Shown: in pieces, positions 18,524-27,411 of the stretch
How the letters are laid out: each line of letters starts with the position of its first letter
Position numbering within the stretch: the first letter of the stretch is position 1
From: Desulfuromonadaceae bacterium
Lineage (GTDB): Bacteria; Desulfobacterota; Desulfuromonadia; Geobacterales; Pseudopelobacteraceae
DNA length: 64,000 nucleotides
Direction of reading: 5' to 3'
NCBI GenBank assembly: GCA_028688955.1
Contig: JAQTXD010000001.1
Location: 99,682-163,681 of the forward strand
Notes under the pieces: model-generated
Database searches by the model: none
What the model was told of the DNA's origin: nothing
Seen by the model: the letters and a program-made list of their open reading frames with translations, nothing else
Position numbers and translations under genes: made by a program

Positions 18524-20044
18524 ATGAAACCGACTTTTTATGTAACCACTCCCATTTATTATGTGAACGATGTGCCACATATCGGCCACGCCTACACAAC
18601 GGTTGCCGGAGATGTTCTGGCTCGGTACAAACGGCTGATGGGCTTTGATGTCTATTTTTTAACCGGTAGCGATGAGCATGGTCAAAAAGTCGAAAAGGCT
18701 GCTACTACCGCCGGCGAAACCCCCCTGGAATTAGCTGACCGTGTAGTTAAACGCTTTCAGTCACTCTGGGAGCGGCTCGGAATATCACACAACGATTTTA
18801 TCCGTACCACTCAGGAACGCCATAAAAACGGCGTCAGCCGAATTTTTAAAGATATCCTCGACAAAGGTGACATATATCTTGGCGAATACGAGGATTGGTA
18901 CTGCACCCCGTGCGAAACTTTCTGGACCGAGACTCAACTCATTGAAGGTCGCTGCCCGGATTGCAACCGTCCGGTTGAAAAACTCAAGGAAGAATCGTAC
19001 TTTTTCCGCATGAGTAAATATCAGGATCAGCTGCTGTCCCATATCGAAGCACATCCGGATTTTATACAGCCAAAAAGTAAACGAAACGAAATAATTTCCT
19101 TTATTAAAGAAGGGCTGCGAGATCTTTCAGTTTCCCGCACCACCTTTTCCTGGGGCATTCCGGTACCGGGTAATGACCGGCATATCATTTATGTCTGGTT
19201 CGACGCTCTGACAAACTATATTACTGCACTTGGCTATCCCGATGAGACGGGGAACTACGGACGTTACTGGCCGGTTGATGTCCACCTGATCGGTAAAGAC
19301 ATTCTCCGATTCCATTCCGTGTACTGGCCAACCTTTCTGATGGCGGCCGGACTGCCGTTGCCCAAGAAAGTTTTCGCCCACGGCTGGTGGACAGTTGAAG
19401 GTCAGAAAATGAGCAAAAGCCTGCAAAACGTCGTTGAACCGAACATGCTGATCGATAAGTACGGTGTGGATGCGGTTAGATACTTCCTGATGAGGGAAGT
19501 CCCTTTCGGACTTGACGGTGACTTTTCCCACACCGCTCTTGTTCAGCGGATTAATTCAGACCTGGCAAACGACATCGGCAATCTTCTCAGTCGCTCCACC
19601 GCAATGGCGGTCAAGTATTTCAACGGCATCCTTCCTGCTCCTTTAACAATGACAGGCATTGATCAGGCGTTGCAACAGAAGACCGTTGAGATGGTAGCAA
19701 TTGTCGACAGATTTATCGATGAGATGGCCTTCAGCAAGGCGCTGCAGGCAATTTGGGAGGTTATTTCAGCCGGAAACAAATATATTGACGACACGGCCCC
19801 GTGGACTTTAGCAAAAGACCCTGCCAACAGCGGTCGCCTTGCCACGGTCATGTACACACTACTCGAGTCCCAACGCATAACCCATTGTATTTTGTCCGCC
19901 TTCCTGCCGGCAACATCGGAAAAAGCGCTTGCTTCACTGGGATGGACTGATACGATTTCTCAAAATGGACTTACCTGGGGCGGTTTGAAGGAAGGAGCAA
20001 CCATAACAAAAGCCGAGGCACTCTTCCCGAGAATGGAGGAGTAA
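18524..20044 (+). CDS. metG: Methionyl-tRNA synthetase, short form
   Basis: 506 residues from the ATG at 18524, one base after the ricT stop, with AGGAG upstream. Class I synthetase charging tRNA-Met. HIGH motif at 19-22, KMSKS near 295, and a zinc-knuckle with CTPC and CPDC pairs near 125-150. It ends after the anticodon-binding helical domain, without the C-terminal EMAP/Trbp111-like extension found in longer MetG forms. Last gene of the rightward operon before a terminator at 20086. Confidence 0.95.
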   Translation: MKPTFYVTTPIYYVNDVPHIGHAYTTVAGDVLARYKRLMGFDVYFLTGSDEHGQKVEKAATTAGETPLELADRVVKRFQSLWERLGISHNDFIRTTQERHKNGVSRIFKDILDKGDIYLGEYEDWYCTPCETFWTETQLIEGRCPDCNRPVEKLKEESYFFRMSKYQDQLLSHIEAHPDFIQPKSKRNEIISFIKEGLRDLSVSRTTFSWGIPVPGNDRHIIYVWFDALTNYITALGYPDETGNYGRYWPVDVHLIGKDILRFHSVYWPTFLMAAGLPLPKKVFAHGWWTVEGQKMSKSLQNVVEPNMLIDKYGVDAVRYFLMREVPFGLDGDFSHTALVQRINSDLANDIGNLLSRSTAMAVKYFNGILPAPLTMTGIDQALQQKTVEMVAIVDRFIDEMAFSKALQAIWEVISAGNKYIDDTAPWTLAKDPANSGRLATVMYTLLESQRITHCILSAFLPATSEKALASLGWTDTISQNGLTWGGLKEGATITKAEALFPRMEE

Positions 20045-20085
20045 CCCAGCAGCAGCCCCCGACTATCACAGGTGTAAGCAACCCC

Positions 20086-20124
20086 ACCCTCCCGGCATTT
20101 TAAAAATACCGTGGAGGGTTTTTC
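20086..20124 (+). terminator. Terminator after metG
   Basis: ACCCTCC pairs with GGAGGGT, and the stem continues through CGG/CCG and ATTT/AAAT with small imperfections. It is followed by TTTTT and begins about 42 bases after the metG stop. Confidence 0.8.
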
Positions 20125-20199
20125 CGTCCGTGCACGGCGTGTAGTCAGGGGCTATGATTACAGCGTAGTACAATTCTTTAGTAACCTGTTATCACAACC

Positions 20200-21198
20200 T
20201 CAGGTCATGTTCCAGATCATCATTTCCAGCATATCTCTCCAACTCTTGCTGATTTCCCTGACTACCGTAGGTTCGAAGCCACAATGCATCATGCACTGAG
20301 CACAGCGAGGGTCCTTACCAACGCCGTACTTATTCCAGTCAGTCTTTTCCATCATCTCCGCAAAGGTCGGATAGTGGGCGTCTGTGATCAGATAGCAGGG
20401 AGCCTTCCACCCCTGCGGGTTACGGGTAGGGTTACCCCAGGGGGTGCATTCAAGCTTCTTTTCTCCTTTGAGGAATTTCAAGTACATCGGGGTGGAAAAA
20501 AAGCGGTGTTTTTTACTCATTTCATAGACTTCTGCAAATTTTTTCTCTATATCGCGACGTTCGAGAAACAGCTTCTCTCCGACCGCTTCATAGCCGAAAC
20601 CTGGCGCAACAAGTACACCATCAACTCCGTAGTCTTCAAGCTGGCTGAAGAGCATTTCAATTTCAACCAGATCGGTTTCTTTAAAGATAGTTGTATTGGT
20701 ACACACCCGGAACCCGAGTTCTTTTGCTTTTTTTATTCCGGCGAGTGCAATCCTGAAAGCACCCTTACGTTCCAGAATTCGGTCATGCGTTTCTTCCAGG
20801 CCGTCCATATGAATATTAAAGGTAAAGTTGGGGTGCGGCGTCATGCTGTCAAGTGCCTTTTCAAGCAAGATCCCGTTCGTACAGAAATAAATATGCTTTC
20901 CCCGCTTCAATACCGCAGTGACAAGTTCATTAATCTGCGGATACAGGAATGGCTCCCCTCCCGTTATGGTAACTACCGGCGCGGGACATTCGTCCACAGA
21001 CCGCAGGCATTCTTCCAGACTCATCATCTGCTGAATTGTATCGGCATATTCGCGTATTCTGCCGCACCCTGAACAGGCAAGGTTGCAGAGATGTGTTGGT
21101 TCCAGCATCAATACCAGAGGATATTTCTCAATTTTACGGATATTATTTTTTAATATATATGTAGACAAATCATAATTGAGACGCAGCGGAAAACGCAT
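20200..21198 (-). CDS. hpnH: HpnH-like radical SAM protein (adenosyl-hopene transferase family)
   Basis: 332 residues. Radical SAM cluster CNLACSGC near residue 37, GGEP motif (TITGGEPFLYP), then the C-terminal DUF3463-type region with CAQCMMHCGFEPT. The stretch PLVLMLEPTHLCNLAC and the tail RCAQCMMHCG match HpnH, which links adenosine to diploptene in making extended hopanoids. Unusually it follows livF by 21 bases with AAAGGA ahead of the ATG, so it looks cotranscribed with amino-acid transport genes and not with other hopanoid genes. A related DUF3463 paralogue with another substrate is possible. Confidence 0.82.
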   Translation of the reverse strand: MRFPLRLNYDLSTYILKNNIRKIEKYPLVLMLEPTHLCNLACSGCGRIREYADTIQQMMSLEECLRSVDECPAPVVTITGGEPFLYPQINELVTAVLKRGKHIYFCTNGILLEKALDSMTPHPNFTFNIHMDGLEETHDRILERKGAFRIALAGIKKAKELGFRVCTNTTIFKETDLVEIEMLFSQLEDYGVDGVLVAPGFGYEAVGEKLFLERRDIEKKFAEVYEMSKKHRFFSTPMYLKFLKGEKKLECTPWGNPTRNPQGWKAPCYLITDAHYPTFAEMMEKTDWNKYGVGKDPRCAQCMMHCGFEPTVVREISKSWRDMLEMMIWNMT

Positions 21199-21219
21199 TG
21201 TAGATATCCTTTGGGCAGC

Positions 21220-21963
21220 TTATCGCTCCCACATTTCTTTCTTGTCTTTGCCAAGATAGGCACGCTTGACTTCAGCATTCTCCAGCAGTTCATCTGCAGG
21301 ACCTTCCAGTATTACCTTGCCGGTTTCAAGGACATAGCCACGATCTGCCAGTTTCAGCGCTGCCTTGGCATTCTGCTCAACCAGCAGAATAGTCGTACCG
21401 TTCTCCCGGCGTAAACGTTCCAGAACGCGAAATATTTCCTGCACAACCAATGGTGCAAGCCCCATGGAGGGCTCGTCAAGCAGCAGCATTTTAGGGTTTG
21501 CCATCAACGCCCTGCCGATAGCAAGCATCTGTTGCTCACCGCCCGACATGGTACCTGCCAACTGTTTGCGACGTTCCTCAAGACGTGGAAACAATGTAAA
21601 TACCTTGTCCAGATCTTTATGTATTGATCCCTTGCTTTCTCTGCTCCGGAAACGCAGATATGCACCCAACTCGAGATTATCCTCAACGGAAAGCGGTTTA
21701 AACACCTGCCTCCCTTCCGGAACCTGAGATATTCCGCACTGAACAATTTTATCCGGAGCAAGTGACGTAACAGATTCCTTGTTAAATAGAATGTCACCGG
21801 AAGAGGCCGGTGTCACACCTGAAATCGTGTTAAGAATAGTTGTCTTACCTGCTCCGTTTGCGCCAATCAGTGTTACAATTTCACCCGCACCCAGATGCAG
21901 GGAAATATTTTTTAGCGCGTGGACTTTTCCGTAGTAGGTGTTGATATTTTTAAGACGAAGCAT
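21220..21963 (-). CDS. livF: Branched-chain amino acid ABC transporter ATPase
   Basis: 247 residues. Walker A GANGAGKTT near 33-41, signature MSGGEQQM, Walker B LLLDEPSMGLAP, H-loop region LLVEQNAK. The family ATPase pairs with LivG under the LivHM channel. It overlaps the livG stop by one base. In this operon context the substrate may be aromatic as well as branched-chain amino acids. Confidence 0.94.
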   Translation of the reverse strand: MLRLKNINTYYGKVHALKNISLHLGAGEIVTLIGANGAGKTTILNTISGVTPASSGDILFNKESVTSLAPDKIVQCGISQVPEGRQVFKPLSVEDNLELGAYLRFRSRESKGSIHKDLDKVFTLFPRLEERRKQLAGTMSGGEQQMLAIGRALMANPKMLLLDEPSMGLAPLVVQEIFRVLERLRRENGTTILLVEQNAKAALKLADRGYVLETGKVILEGPADELLENAEVKRAYLGKDKKEMWER

Positions 21964-22718
21964 CAGTCGTCATCCCCCAGATATGCAGCAATGACTTCCG
22001 GGCTTTCCTGGATCTCACGGGGAGTTCCCTCCGCCAGTTTTGCACCGAGATTAAGAACGATAATCCTGTCACAGATGTCCATGACCAGTTCCATATCGTG
22101 CTCAACCAGAACTACAGTTATGCCCAGGTCACGAATCCGCTTGATCAGCTGGGCAAGTCCGACGGTTTCCTGACTGTTAAGACCGGCTGCAGGTTCATCC
22201 ATCAGCATGATGCGCGGTCCAACTGCCAGAGCCCTGGCTATCTCCAGCAGACGGCCTTTACCAAACGGAAGGCTGCCGGCCGTATGCCCTGCAAGATCTG
22301 TAATACCGGTAAACTCAAGCCATTCCATGGCACCGTCACGGATACGCCGCTCTTCCGCTCTACTCCAGGGCATTTTGAGCGCACATGCCAGCAGTCCGCT
22401 GGAACTTTTCGTGTGCATCCCTACCATGACGTTTTCCAGCACCGTCATTCCCCCGAACAGTTCAATATTCTGAAATGTCCGGACCATGGCAAGCCTGGCT
22501 AACCGTTCAGGAGAAAACCCGCTGATGTCCTTACCTTCCAGCAGAACCGTACCGGCACTCTGATGATAAATACCGGTGATTATGTTGAAAAGGGTCGTTT
22601 TGCCAGCCCCGTTTGGACCAATGACCCCGGTAATGTCCCCTTTTGCAATTGAAAAAGAAACCGCATCAAGTGCAGTTACGCCGCCGAATATTTGTGTGAT
22701 TCCGGAGACTTCAAGCAT
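21963..22718 (-). CDS. livG: Branched-chain amino acid ABC transporter ATPase
   Basis: 251 residues. Walker A GPNGAGKTT, Walker B IMLMDEPAAGLN, H-loop VLVEHDMELV; the ABC signature region is SLPFGKGRLLEIARAL. Second ATPase of the LivFGHM transporter. It starts inside the 3' end of livM, an 8-base overlap typical of coupled transporter genes. Confidence 0.94.
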   Translation of the reverse strand: MLEVSGITQIFGGVTALDAVSFSIAKGDITGVIGPNGAGKTTLFNIITGIYHQSAGTVLLEGKDISGFSPERLARLAMVRTFQNIELFGGMTVLENVMVGMHTKSSSGLLACALKMPWSRAEERRIRDGAMEWLEFTGITDLAGHTAGSLPFGKGRLLEIARALAVGPRIMLMDEPAAGLNSQETVGLAQLIKRIRDLGITVVLVEHDMELVMDICDRIIVLNLGAKLAEGTPREIQESPEVIAAYLGDDD

Positions 22719-23667
22719 TACCAGCCTCCCGGCGTTTGGCAGATTTTTTGAACAATGTCGGGAATCCCCGGACTATCCCTCCCGGCATGTACATCACCAT
22801 GACAATAAGTAACCCACCATAGATTATGATGTCGTAGTCATTTGCACCACGCAGAAACTCCGGCAAAAGGGTCAGTAGTGCGGCACCAAGAAATGAGCCG
22901 TAAATACTACCCAGACCTCCGATAACAACCATTGTCAGAAGCTCGATCGAGAAGTTGAAACCAAATGATGCAGGTGAAATAAATGTCATGGTATGGGCGT
23001 AGAGACTCCCCGCCAGCGATGATATGACAGCGGAAAGAGCAAATATCTGTACTTTCAGGTTACGTGCATCGACACCAAGAACCTGGGCCGCAATTTCTGA
23101 ATCATGTACAGCCCGTAATGCTCGACCGACACGCGACTGCGCCAGGTTGAGAGAAAAGAGCATCACTGCCAGAGCGCATCCCCAGATGAGATAATAATTT
23201 TTCACATCTGTGTCAAATGTAATTCCACCCAGTTCCAGATTGGGTATGCCGGATAAACCGGAAGGACCACCGGTCAGGTCGACAGTCTCATTAAATGAGA
23301 TGTACATAATAATACCAAGGCCGAGGGTAGCCATTGCCAGATAATGCCCTTTAAGCTTCAAAACAGGAAAACCGATCAGCCACGCAAGGCAACCGACAGC
23401 GAGTGCTGCTGAGGTCATGGCAATCCAGGGATTCAGGCTGTACGTGGAGGTCAGGACACCAGAGACATAGGCACCAAGACCAAAGAAGCCAGCATGTCCG
23501 AGAGAAATCTGCCCGGCGTACCCAAGCAGCAGGTTAAGTGCAATGGCAAGCATGGTGTTAATTCCGATAAACACGAAAACGTTCATCAGATAACCGCCCG
23601 AAAACAGGTACGGAACCGCCAGGATAAGCGCTGAAAAACCAATAAAAAGGAGGAGGTCTCGTTTCAT
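22711..23667 (-). CDS. livM: Branched-chain amino acid ABC transporter permease
   Basis: 318 residues from the ATG at 23667, about eight to nine membrane helices, with the permease motif GYAGQISLGHAGFFGLGAY. The frame is open upstream to 23841, but those 58 codons lie inside livH and read as non-membrane sequence; GGAGAG precedes 23667, five bases after the livH stop. Forms the membrane channel with LivH. Confidence 0.93.
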   Translation of the reverse strand: MKRDLLLFIGFSALILAVPYLFSGGYLMNVFVFIGINTMLAIALNLLLGYAGQISLGHAGFFGLGAYVSGVLTSTYSLNPWIAMTSAALAVGCLAWLIGFPVLKLKGHYLAMATLGLGIIMYISFNETVDLTGGPSGLSGIPNLELGGITFDTDVKNYYLIWGCALAVMLFSLNLAQSRVGRALRAVHDSEIAAQVLGVDARNLKVQIFALSAVISSLAGSLYAHTMTFISPASFGFNFSIELLTMVVIGGLGSIYGSFLGAALLTLLPEFLRGANDYDIIIYGGLLIVMVMYMPGGIVRGFPTLFKKSAKRREAGNA

Positions 23668-23671
23668 GATA

Positions 23672-24553
23672 TCAGACTCTCTCCGAATCGGCTTTCCCGA
23701 AAAGCCCTTGCGGACGGATGAAGAGAATGAGCAGTAAAATGATAAAGGCAATGGCGTCTTTGTATCCCGATGAAATAAGTCCGGCGCCGAGCGACTCGAG
23801 CACTCCCAGCAGCAACCCGCCGATAACCGTGGAAAGACCACTGCTCATGCCACCGATAATTGCCGCACAAAACCCTTTCAACCCCAACATGACGCCGACG
23901 TCGTACGCGGTCATCGTCAGTGGGGCAACGATGATACCGGCAACGGCACCCATCGCTGAGCTGATCATAAACGAAAACAGCACCATGCGCCGCACATCAA
24001 TGCCGACAAGCCCGGCGGCCCGACGGTTGTAGGAACAGGCACGCATCGCTTTACCACTAATGGTGTGGTAAAAATAGAGTTTATTGAATCCGATAATCAG
24101 CAGAGTAATAGCAAGAATCCAGAGATGCTGAGGAAGTATGGTGGCCCCCCCGATTGCGATAGGAGTATCGCCGGAAAATGGGGGAATTGAGTGGGTGTCT
24201 TTGTCCCACACCAGCATCGCCAGCCCACGGATCAGAATACTCCCGCCAATGGTAATTATTACCAGGTTAATCGGTGTCGGCTGTCTGAGTGGCCTGATGG
24301 CAAGACGTTCGAACAAGACACCGATAGCGGTAGAAATGGCTACGGCACAGGGGATAGCGGCCCACAGCGGTAAATTCAGGAGTTCCATACAGGACAGGGT
24401 CAACAGACCTCCTAGCATAACGAATTCACCCTGGGCAAAATTGATAATACCGGTTGCGTTGTAAATAATCGAAAAACCAATTCCAATTAACGCATAGATG
24501 GCACCGGTTGAGATACCTGACAGAGAGTATTGTAGAATCTGATCAAACTGCAT
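23672..24553 (-). CDS. livH: Branched-chain amino acid ABC transporter permease
   Basis: 293 residues, around eight membrane helices, with NATGIINFAQGEFVMLGG and the EAA-like loop GLKGFCAAIIGGMSS typical of LivH. Ribosome site GAGG precedes the ATG at 24553. A strong hairpin at 24570-24595 separates it from the binding-protein gene upstream, which would lower channel expression relative to the binding proteins. Confidence 0.94.
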   Translation of the reverse strand: MQFDQILQYSLSGISTGAIYALIGIGFSIIYNATGIINFAQGEFVMLGGLLTLSCMELLNLPLWAAIPCAVAISTAIGVLFERLAIRPLRQPTPINLVIITIGGSILIRGLAMLVWDKDTHSIPPFSGDTPIAIGGATILPQHLWILAITLLIIGFNKLYFYHTISGKAMRACSYNRRAAGLVGIDVRRMVLFSFMISSAMGAVAGIIVAPLTMTAYDVGVMLGLKGFCAAIIGGMSSGLSTVIGGLLLGVLESLGAGLISSGYKDAIAFIILLLILFIRPQGLFGKADSERV

Positions 24554-24569
24554 TATGCCTCATAAATAG

Positions 24570-24595
24570 GGGGGGCAAACAGTAGTTCGCCCCCC
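24570..24595 (-). repeat. Strong intercistronic hairpin between binding-protein gene and livH
   Basis: The minus-strand RNA folds as GGGGGGCGAAC and GTTTGCCCCCC with loop TACT: 11 bp with one G-U pair. It is not followed by a U-run (CTATTTATG follows), so it fits an mRNA-stabilising or attenuating element better than a full terminator. Confidence 0.7.
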
Positions 24596-24622
24596 ACTGA
24601 TAGAATCGAATCTGCATGAATC

Positions 24623-25762
24623 TTACTTTACAACCACCCAATCTTTGTTTTTGATCTCAACCAGAACAAAAGCATCCTTTCCGAGACCGGCGTGATCTTG
24701 AGGTGAATAGGTAAATGTGCCGCCAATTCCGCAGAAATTCTTGGTCTTTTCAAGCTGATCCCGAATTGACGAAGGTGTGTCAGCACCAGAATAAATAGCA
24801 TTTCTCAACAGCATAACGGCATCCCAGGCATGACCGCCAAAATGGTCCCCCTCTGCTTTGTAATGATTCTGGTAATCTTTGACAAAAGACATCAGAGACT
24901 TCTTCTGAGATTCGGATTTTGGCAGAAGATCACATACCAGCACCTTTCCGGAGGGGAGTTTGACACCTTCAGCTGCATCACCGGCCAAGTCAATGAATTT
25001 TTTCGATGAAACTCCATGGCTCATGAACAGTGGCGTTTTGATGCCGAGTTGACGGACATTTTTTGCAACCAGCGCCGGGCCTGGATTAGTCCCCCAGCAG
25101 ATAATAGCCTGGGAACGGGTTCCGCGTATTTTAGTCAACTGGGCCGTCATATCGGTGTCTTTGGGACCGTAGGTATCATCAGAGACAATCGTAATCCCGT
25201 ATTTTGCTGCCTGGCTCTTCAGCTGTTCACGTCCCGAAGCACCAAAACCGTCCGAGACTGTCAGAATTGAAACAGTTGTCTGCCTCGTTTTCTGCAGATA
25301 TTCATAAATCCTACCAACCGCCAAGGCATCGTTCTGAGCGGTCTTAAACACCCATTTTTTGACCGGATCAGTAATTTTACTTCCAGCTGAGCATGATATT
25401 AGAGGGATCTGCTCTTTTTCAGCTACCGGAATAACCGCCATAGTCTCACCGGTCGTACTCGGACCGATGATTGCGACAACCTTGTCGTCTTTGATCAGTT
25501 TTGTAGCAAGCTGCACCGCTTTAGTGGCATCTCCGGTGGTGTCATACACTACCAGCTCAAGTTTACGTCCTTTTACCCCACCGGCCTTGTTAATCTCATC
25601 CACGACCATTTTGGCACTGTTTCGCTCCGGTTCTCCCAGAAAAGCAGCAGGACCGGTTACCGCAAACAGTCCTCCTATTTTTATTGGCGCAGCAGCAAAT
25701 GCTGTTGCAGATATCAGTACCGTCACAGCCACACATATAAAGCTAATAAATTTAGTATTCAT
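24623..25762 (-). CDS. livK: Periplasmic amino-acid-binding protein (LivK/LivJ type), copy 2
   Basis: 379 residues from the ATG at 25762. Signal peptide at about 1-23 ending TAFAAAP, then the type I periplasmic binding fold (KIGGLFAVTGPAAFLG). Delivers ligand to LivHMFG. An upstream ATG at 25777 exists, but GGGGAG lies after it and seven bases before 25762. It is closely similar along its whole length to the gene immediately upstream, a tandem duplication; conserved blocks include GPSTTGE, SDGFGASGREQ and KDTDMTAQLTKIRG. Confidence 0.92.
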   Translation of the reverse strand: MNTKFISFICVAVTVLISATAFAAAPIKIGGLFAVTGPAAFLGEPERNSAKMVVDEINKAGGVKGRKLELVVYDTTGDATKAVQLATKLIKDDKVVAIIGPSTTGETMAVIPVAEKEQIPLISCSAGSKITDPVKKWVFKTAQNDALAVGRIYEYLQKTRQTTVSILTVSDGFGASGREQLKSQAAKYGITIVSDDTYGPKDTDMTAQLTKIRGTRSQAIICWGTNPGPALVAKNVRQLGIKTPLFMSHGVSSKKFIDLAGDAAEGVKLPSGKVLVCDLLPKSESQKKSLMSFVKDYQNHYKAEGDHFGGHAWDAVMLLRNAIYSGADTPSSIRDQLEKTKNFCGIGGTFTYSPQDHAGLGKDAFVLVEIKNKDWVVVK

Positions 25763-25789
25763 AGACAATCTCCCCATAATTGTTGATTT

Positions 25790-26929
25790 CTATTTTATCA
25801 GCAACCAGTCACCCTTGACAATTCTGACCATTTCAAAAGCCGAAAGATCAAGTCCGTTATGGTCTTTTGAAGTCATTGTAAACACGCCTGAAATACTTAC
25901 CAGTTTATGAGCGTGCTCGATACCGGTACGGATCTGCTCCGGTGTGGAACCGGACTTTTTTATGGCACCTGTGGCAAGCAGGAAGGCATCGTAGGCATAG
26001 CCGCCAAACGTGGAAGCTTCAGTTCCATAAGCCTTTTTATATGAATGGTCATATTCTTTCAACAGCTTGTACTGGGAGTCACTCTTTGGAAGTGCATCGT
26101 ATATGGCAAGTTTACCGGCGGGAAGCATGACACCTTCAGCCGCGTCGGCACCAGCCAGTTCGATATATTTTTTGGATGCAACTCCGTGACTCATATACAG
26201 TGGCGTCTTAATGCCAAGCTGCTTAACGTTTTTCGTAATCACCGCCGGTCCCGGGTTGGTACCCCAGCAAATAATTGAATCGGGCTTAATACCACGGATC
26301 TTTGTCAACTGAGCAGTCATGTCAGTGTCTTTAGGACCATACACCTCATCTGCCACTATGCTGAAACCTTTCTGTTTTGCCAGTGCCTTGATCTGTTCAC
26401 GACCGGATGCCCCAAAGCCGTCAGTTACCGTTAACAGTGCGATACTTTTCTGCTTTTTCGTGGCCATGTAGTTGAGGATCTTTTCGGCAGCGACATGATC
26501 ATTGGCCGGAGTTTTGAATACCCAGTGCTTAACCGGATCGGTTATTTTAATGCCGGCAGCACAGGATATCAGAGGGATTTTCTCCTTTTCGGCTACCGGA
26601 ATCACTGCCATGCTCTCACCGGTGGTACTTGGCCCGATTATTACACTGACCTTATCATCTTTGATTAGTTTTGTAGCCAGCTGAACGGCTTTGGTAGCAT
26701 CGCCACCGGTGTCATAAATGACAGCCTCCAGCTTTTGGCCGTTGATACCACCTTTTTCATTGGCCTCCTTTACCAGCAACTCAAGCGTTCTTTTTTCAGG
26801 TTCGCCAAGGAATGACGCGGGACCTGTAACGGCAAAAAGAGCGCCGATCTTGACGGTTCCGGATGCACATGACACGGACGCACAGATGAGACTGAGACAC
26901 ACAGACAACAGTAACGATAATTTTTTCAT
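25790..26929 (-). CDS. livK: Periplasmic amino-acid-binding protein (LivK/LivJ type), copy 1
   Basis: 379 residues with a signal peptide (1-23, CASVSCASG). Same architecture and very high similarity to its neighbour at 24623. GGAGG precedes the ATG. Differences cluster in the C-terminal lobe (for example the EYDHSYKKAYGTEAS region), which could mean divided ligand preference for one shared channel. Whether the signal peptide is cut by signal peptidase I or II is unclear; a cysteine lies near the cleavage region but the lipobox is poor. Confidence 0.92.
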   Translation of the reverse strand: MKKLSLLLSVCLSLICASVSCASGTVKIGALFAVTGPASFLGEPEKRTLELLVKEANEKGGINGQKLEAVIYDTGGDATKAVQLATKLIKDDKVSVIIGPSTTGESMAVIPVAEKEKIPLISCAAGIKITDPVKHWVFKTPANDHVAAEKILNYMATKKQKSIALLTVTDGFGASGREQIKALAKQKGFSIVADEVYGPKDTDMTAQLTKIRGIKPDSIICWGTNPGPAVITKNVKQLGIKTPLYMSHGVASKKYIELAGADAAEGVMLPAGKLAIYDALPKSDSQYKLLKEYDHSYKKAYGTEASTFGGYAYDAFLLATGAIKKSGSTPEQIRTGIEHAHKLVSISGVFTMTSKDHNGLDLSAFEMVRIVKGDWLLIK

Positions 26930-26949
26930 TGAGACCTCCGTTTTTAAAA

Positions 26950-27381
26950 TTACAGGGAATAGAGTCGACTTCCCTCAAGCATGTTGAAGTTTTGAGATTT
27001 CAAGGTGGAAATTGCTTTATCCGTTTCATCAAAACGGAAAATGATGATCGCATTGCCGCCACAGCGTTCAACAAAAGCGTACATGTATTCAACATTGATT
27101 GCTGCTCCGTCGAGAGCCTGAAGGATGGCTGATAAACCACCCGGACGGTCAGGGACTTCAACGGCAACAACCTCGGTCATGTTAACCGTAAAACCATGCT
27201 CCTTAAGTACGGTATTGGCGCGAGCACCGTCATTGACAATCAAGCGCAAAATACCGAAATCAGAAGTATCGGCAAGTGAAAGAGCCCTGATATTTATTCC
27301 GGCTTCCCCGAGTATGCGAGTAATTTCAGCCAATCGACCTGACTTGTTTTCAATGAAAATGGATATTTGTTCAACTTTCAT
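26950..27381 (-). CDS. Tandem ACT-domain protein
   Basis: 143 residues from the ATG at 27381 (GGGAGG six bases upstream; a TTG two codons earlier is less likely). Two ACT domains, about 5-68 and 72-140, with the second starting [19 protein letters not shown] domains bind amino acids and regulate enzymes of their metabolism. Its place between paaK and the livK genes suggests it senses the imported amino acid, perhaps controlling PaaK. There is no catalytic or DNA-binding domain. Confidence 0.88.
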   Translation of the reverse strand: MKVEQISIFIENKSGRLAEITRILGEAGINIRALSLADTSDFGILRLIVNDGARANTVLKEHGFTVNMTEVVAVEVPDRPGGLSAILQALDGAAINVEYMYAFVERCGGNAIIIFRFDETDKAISTLKSQNFNMLEGSRLYSL

Positions 27382-27411
27382 GGCCAACCTCCCTTCTGAG
27401 TAAGGAAACGT

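Noticed and set aside
20284..21072. 262-codon open frame on the plus strand
   Set aside because: Antisense to hpnH; composition and lack of ribosome site mark it as a shadow frame.
23668..23841. N-terminal extension of livM
   Set aside because: It overlaps livH in another frame and does not look like a signal or membrane segment.
24570..24595. Rho-independent terminator between livK and livH
   Set aside because: The stem is strong but no U-run follows on the transcribed strand; recorded as an intercistronic hairpin instead.
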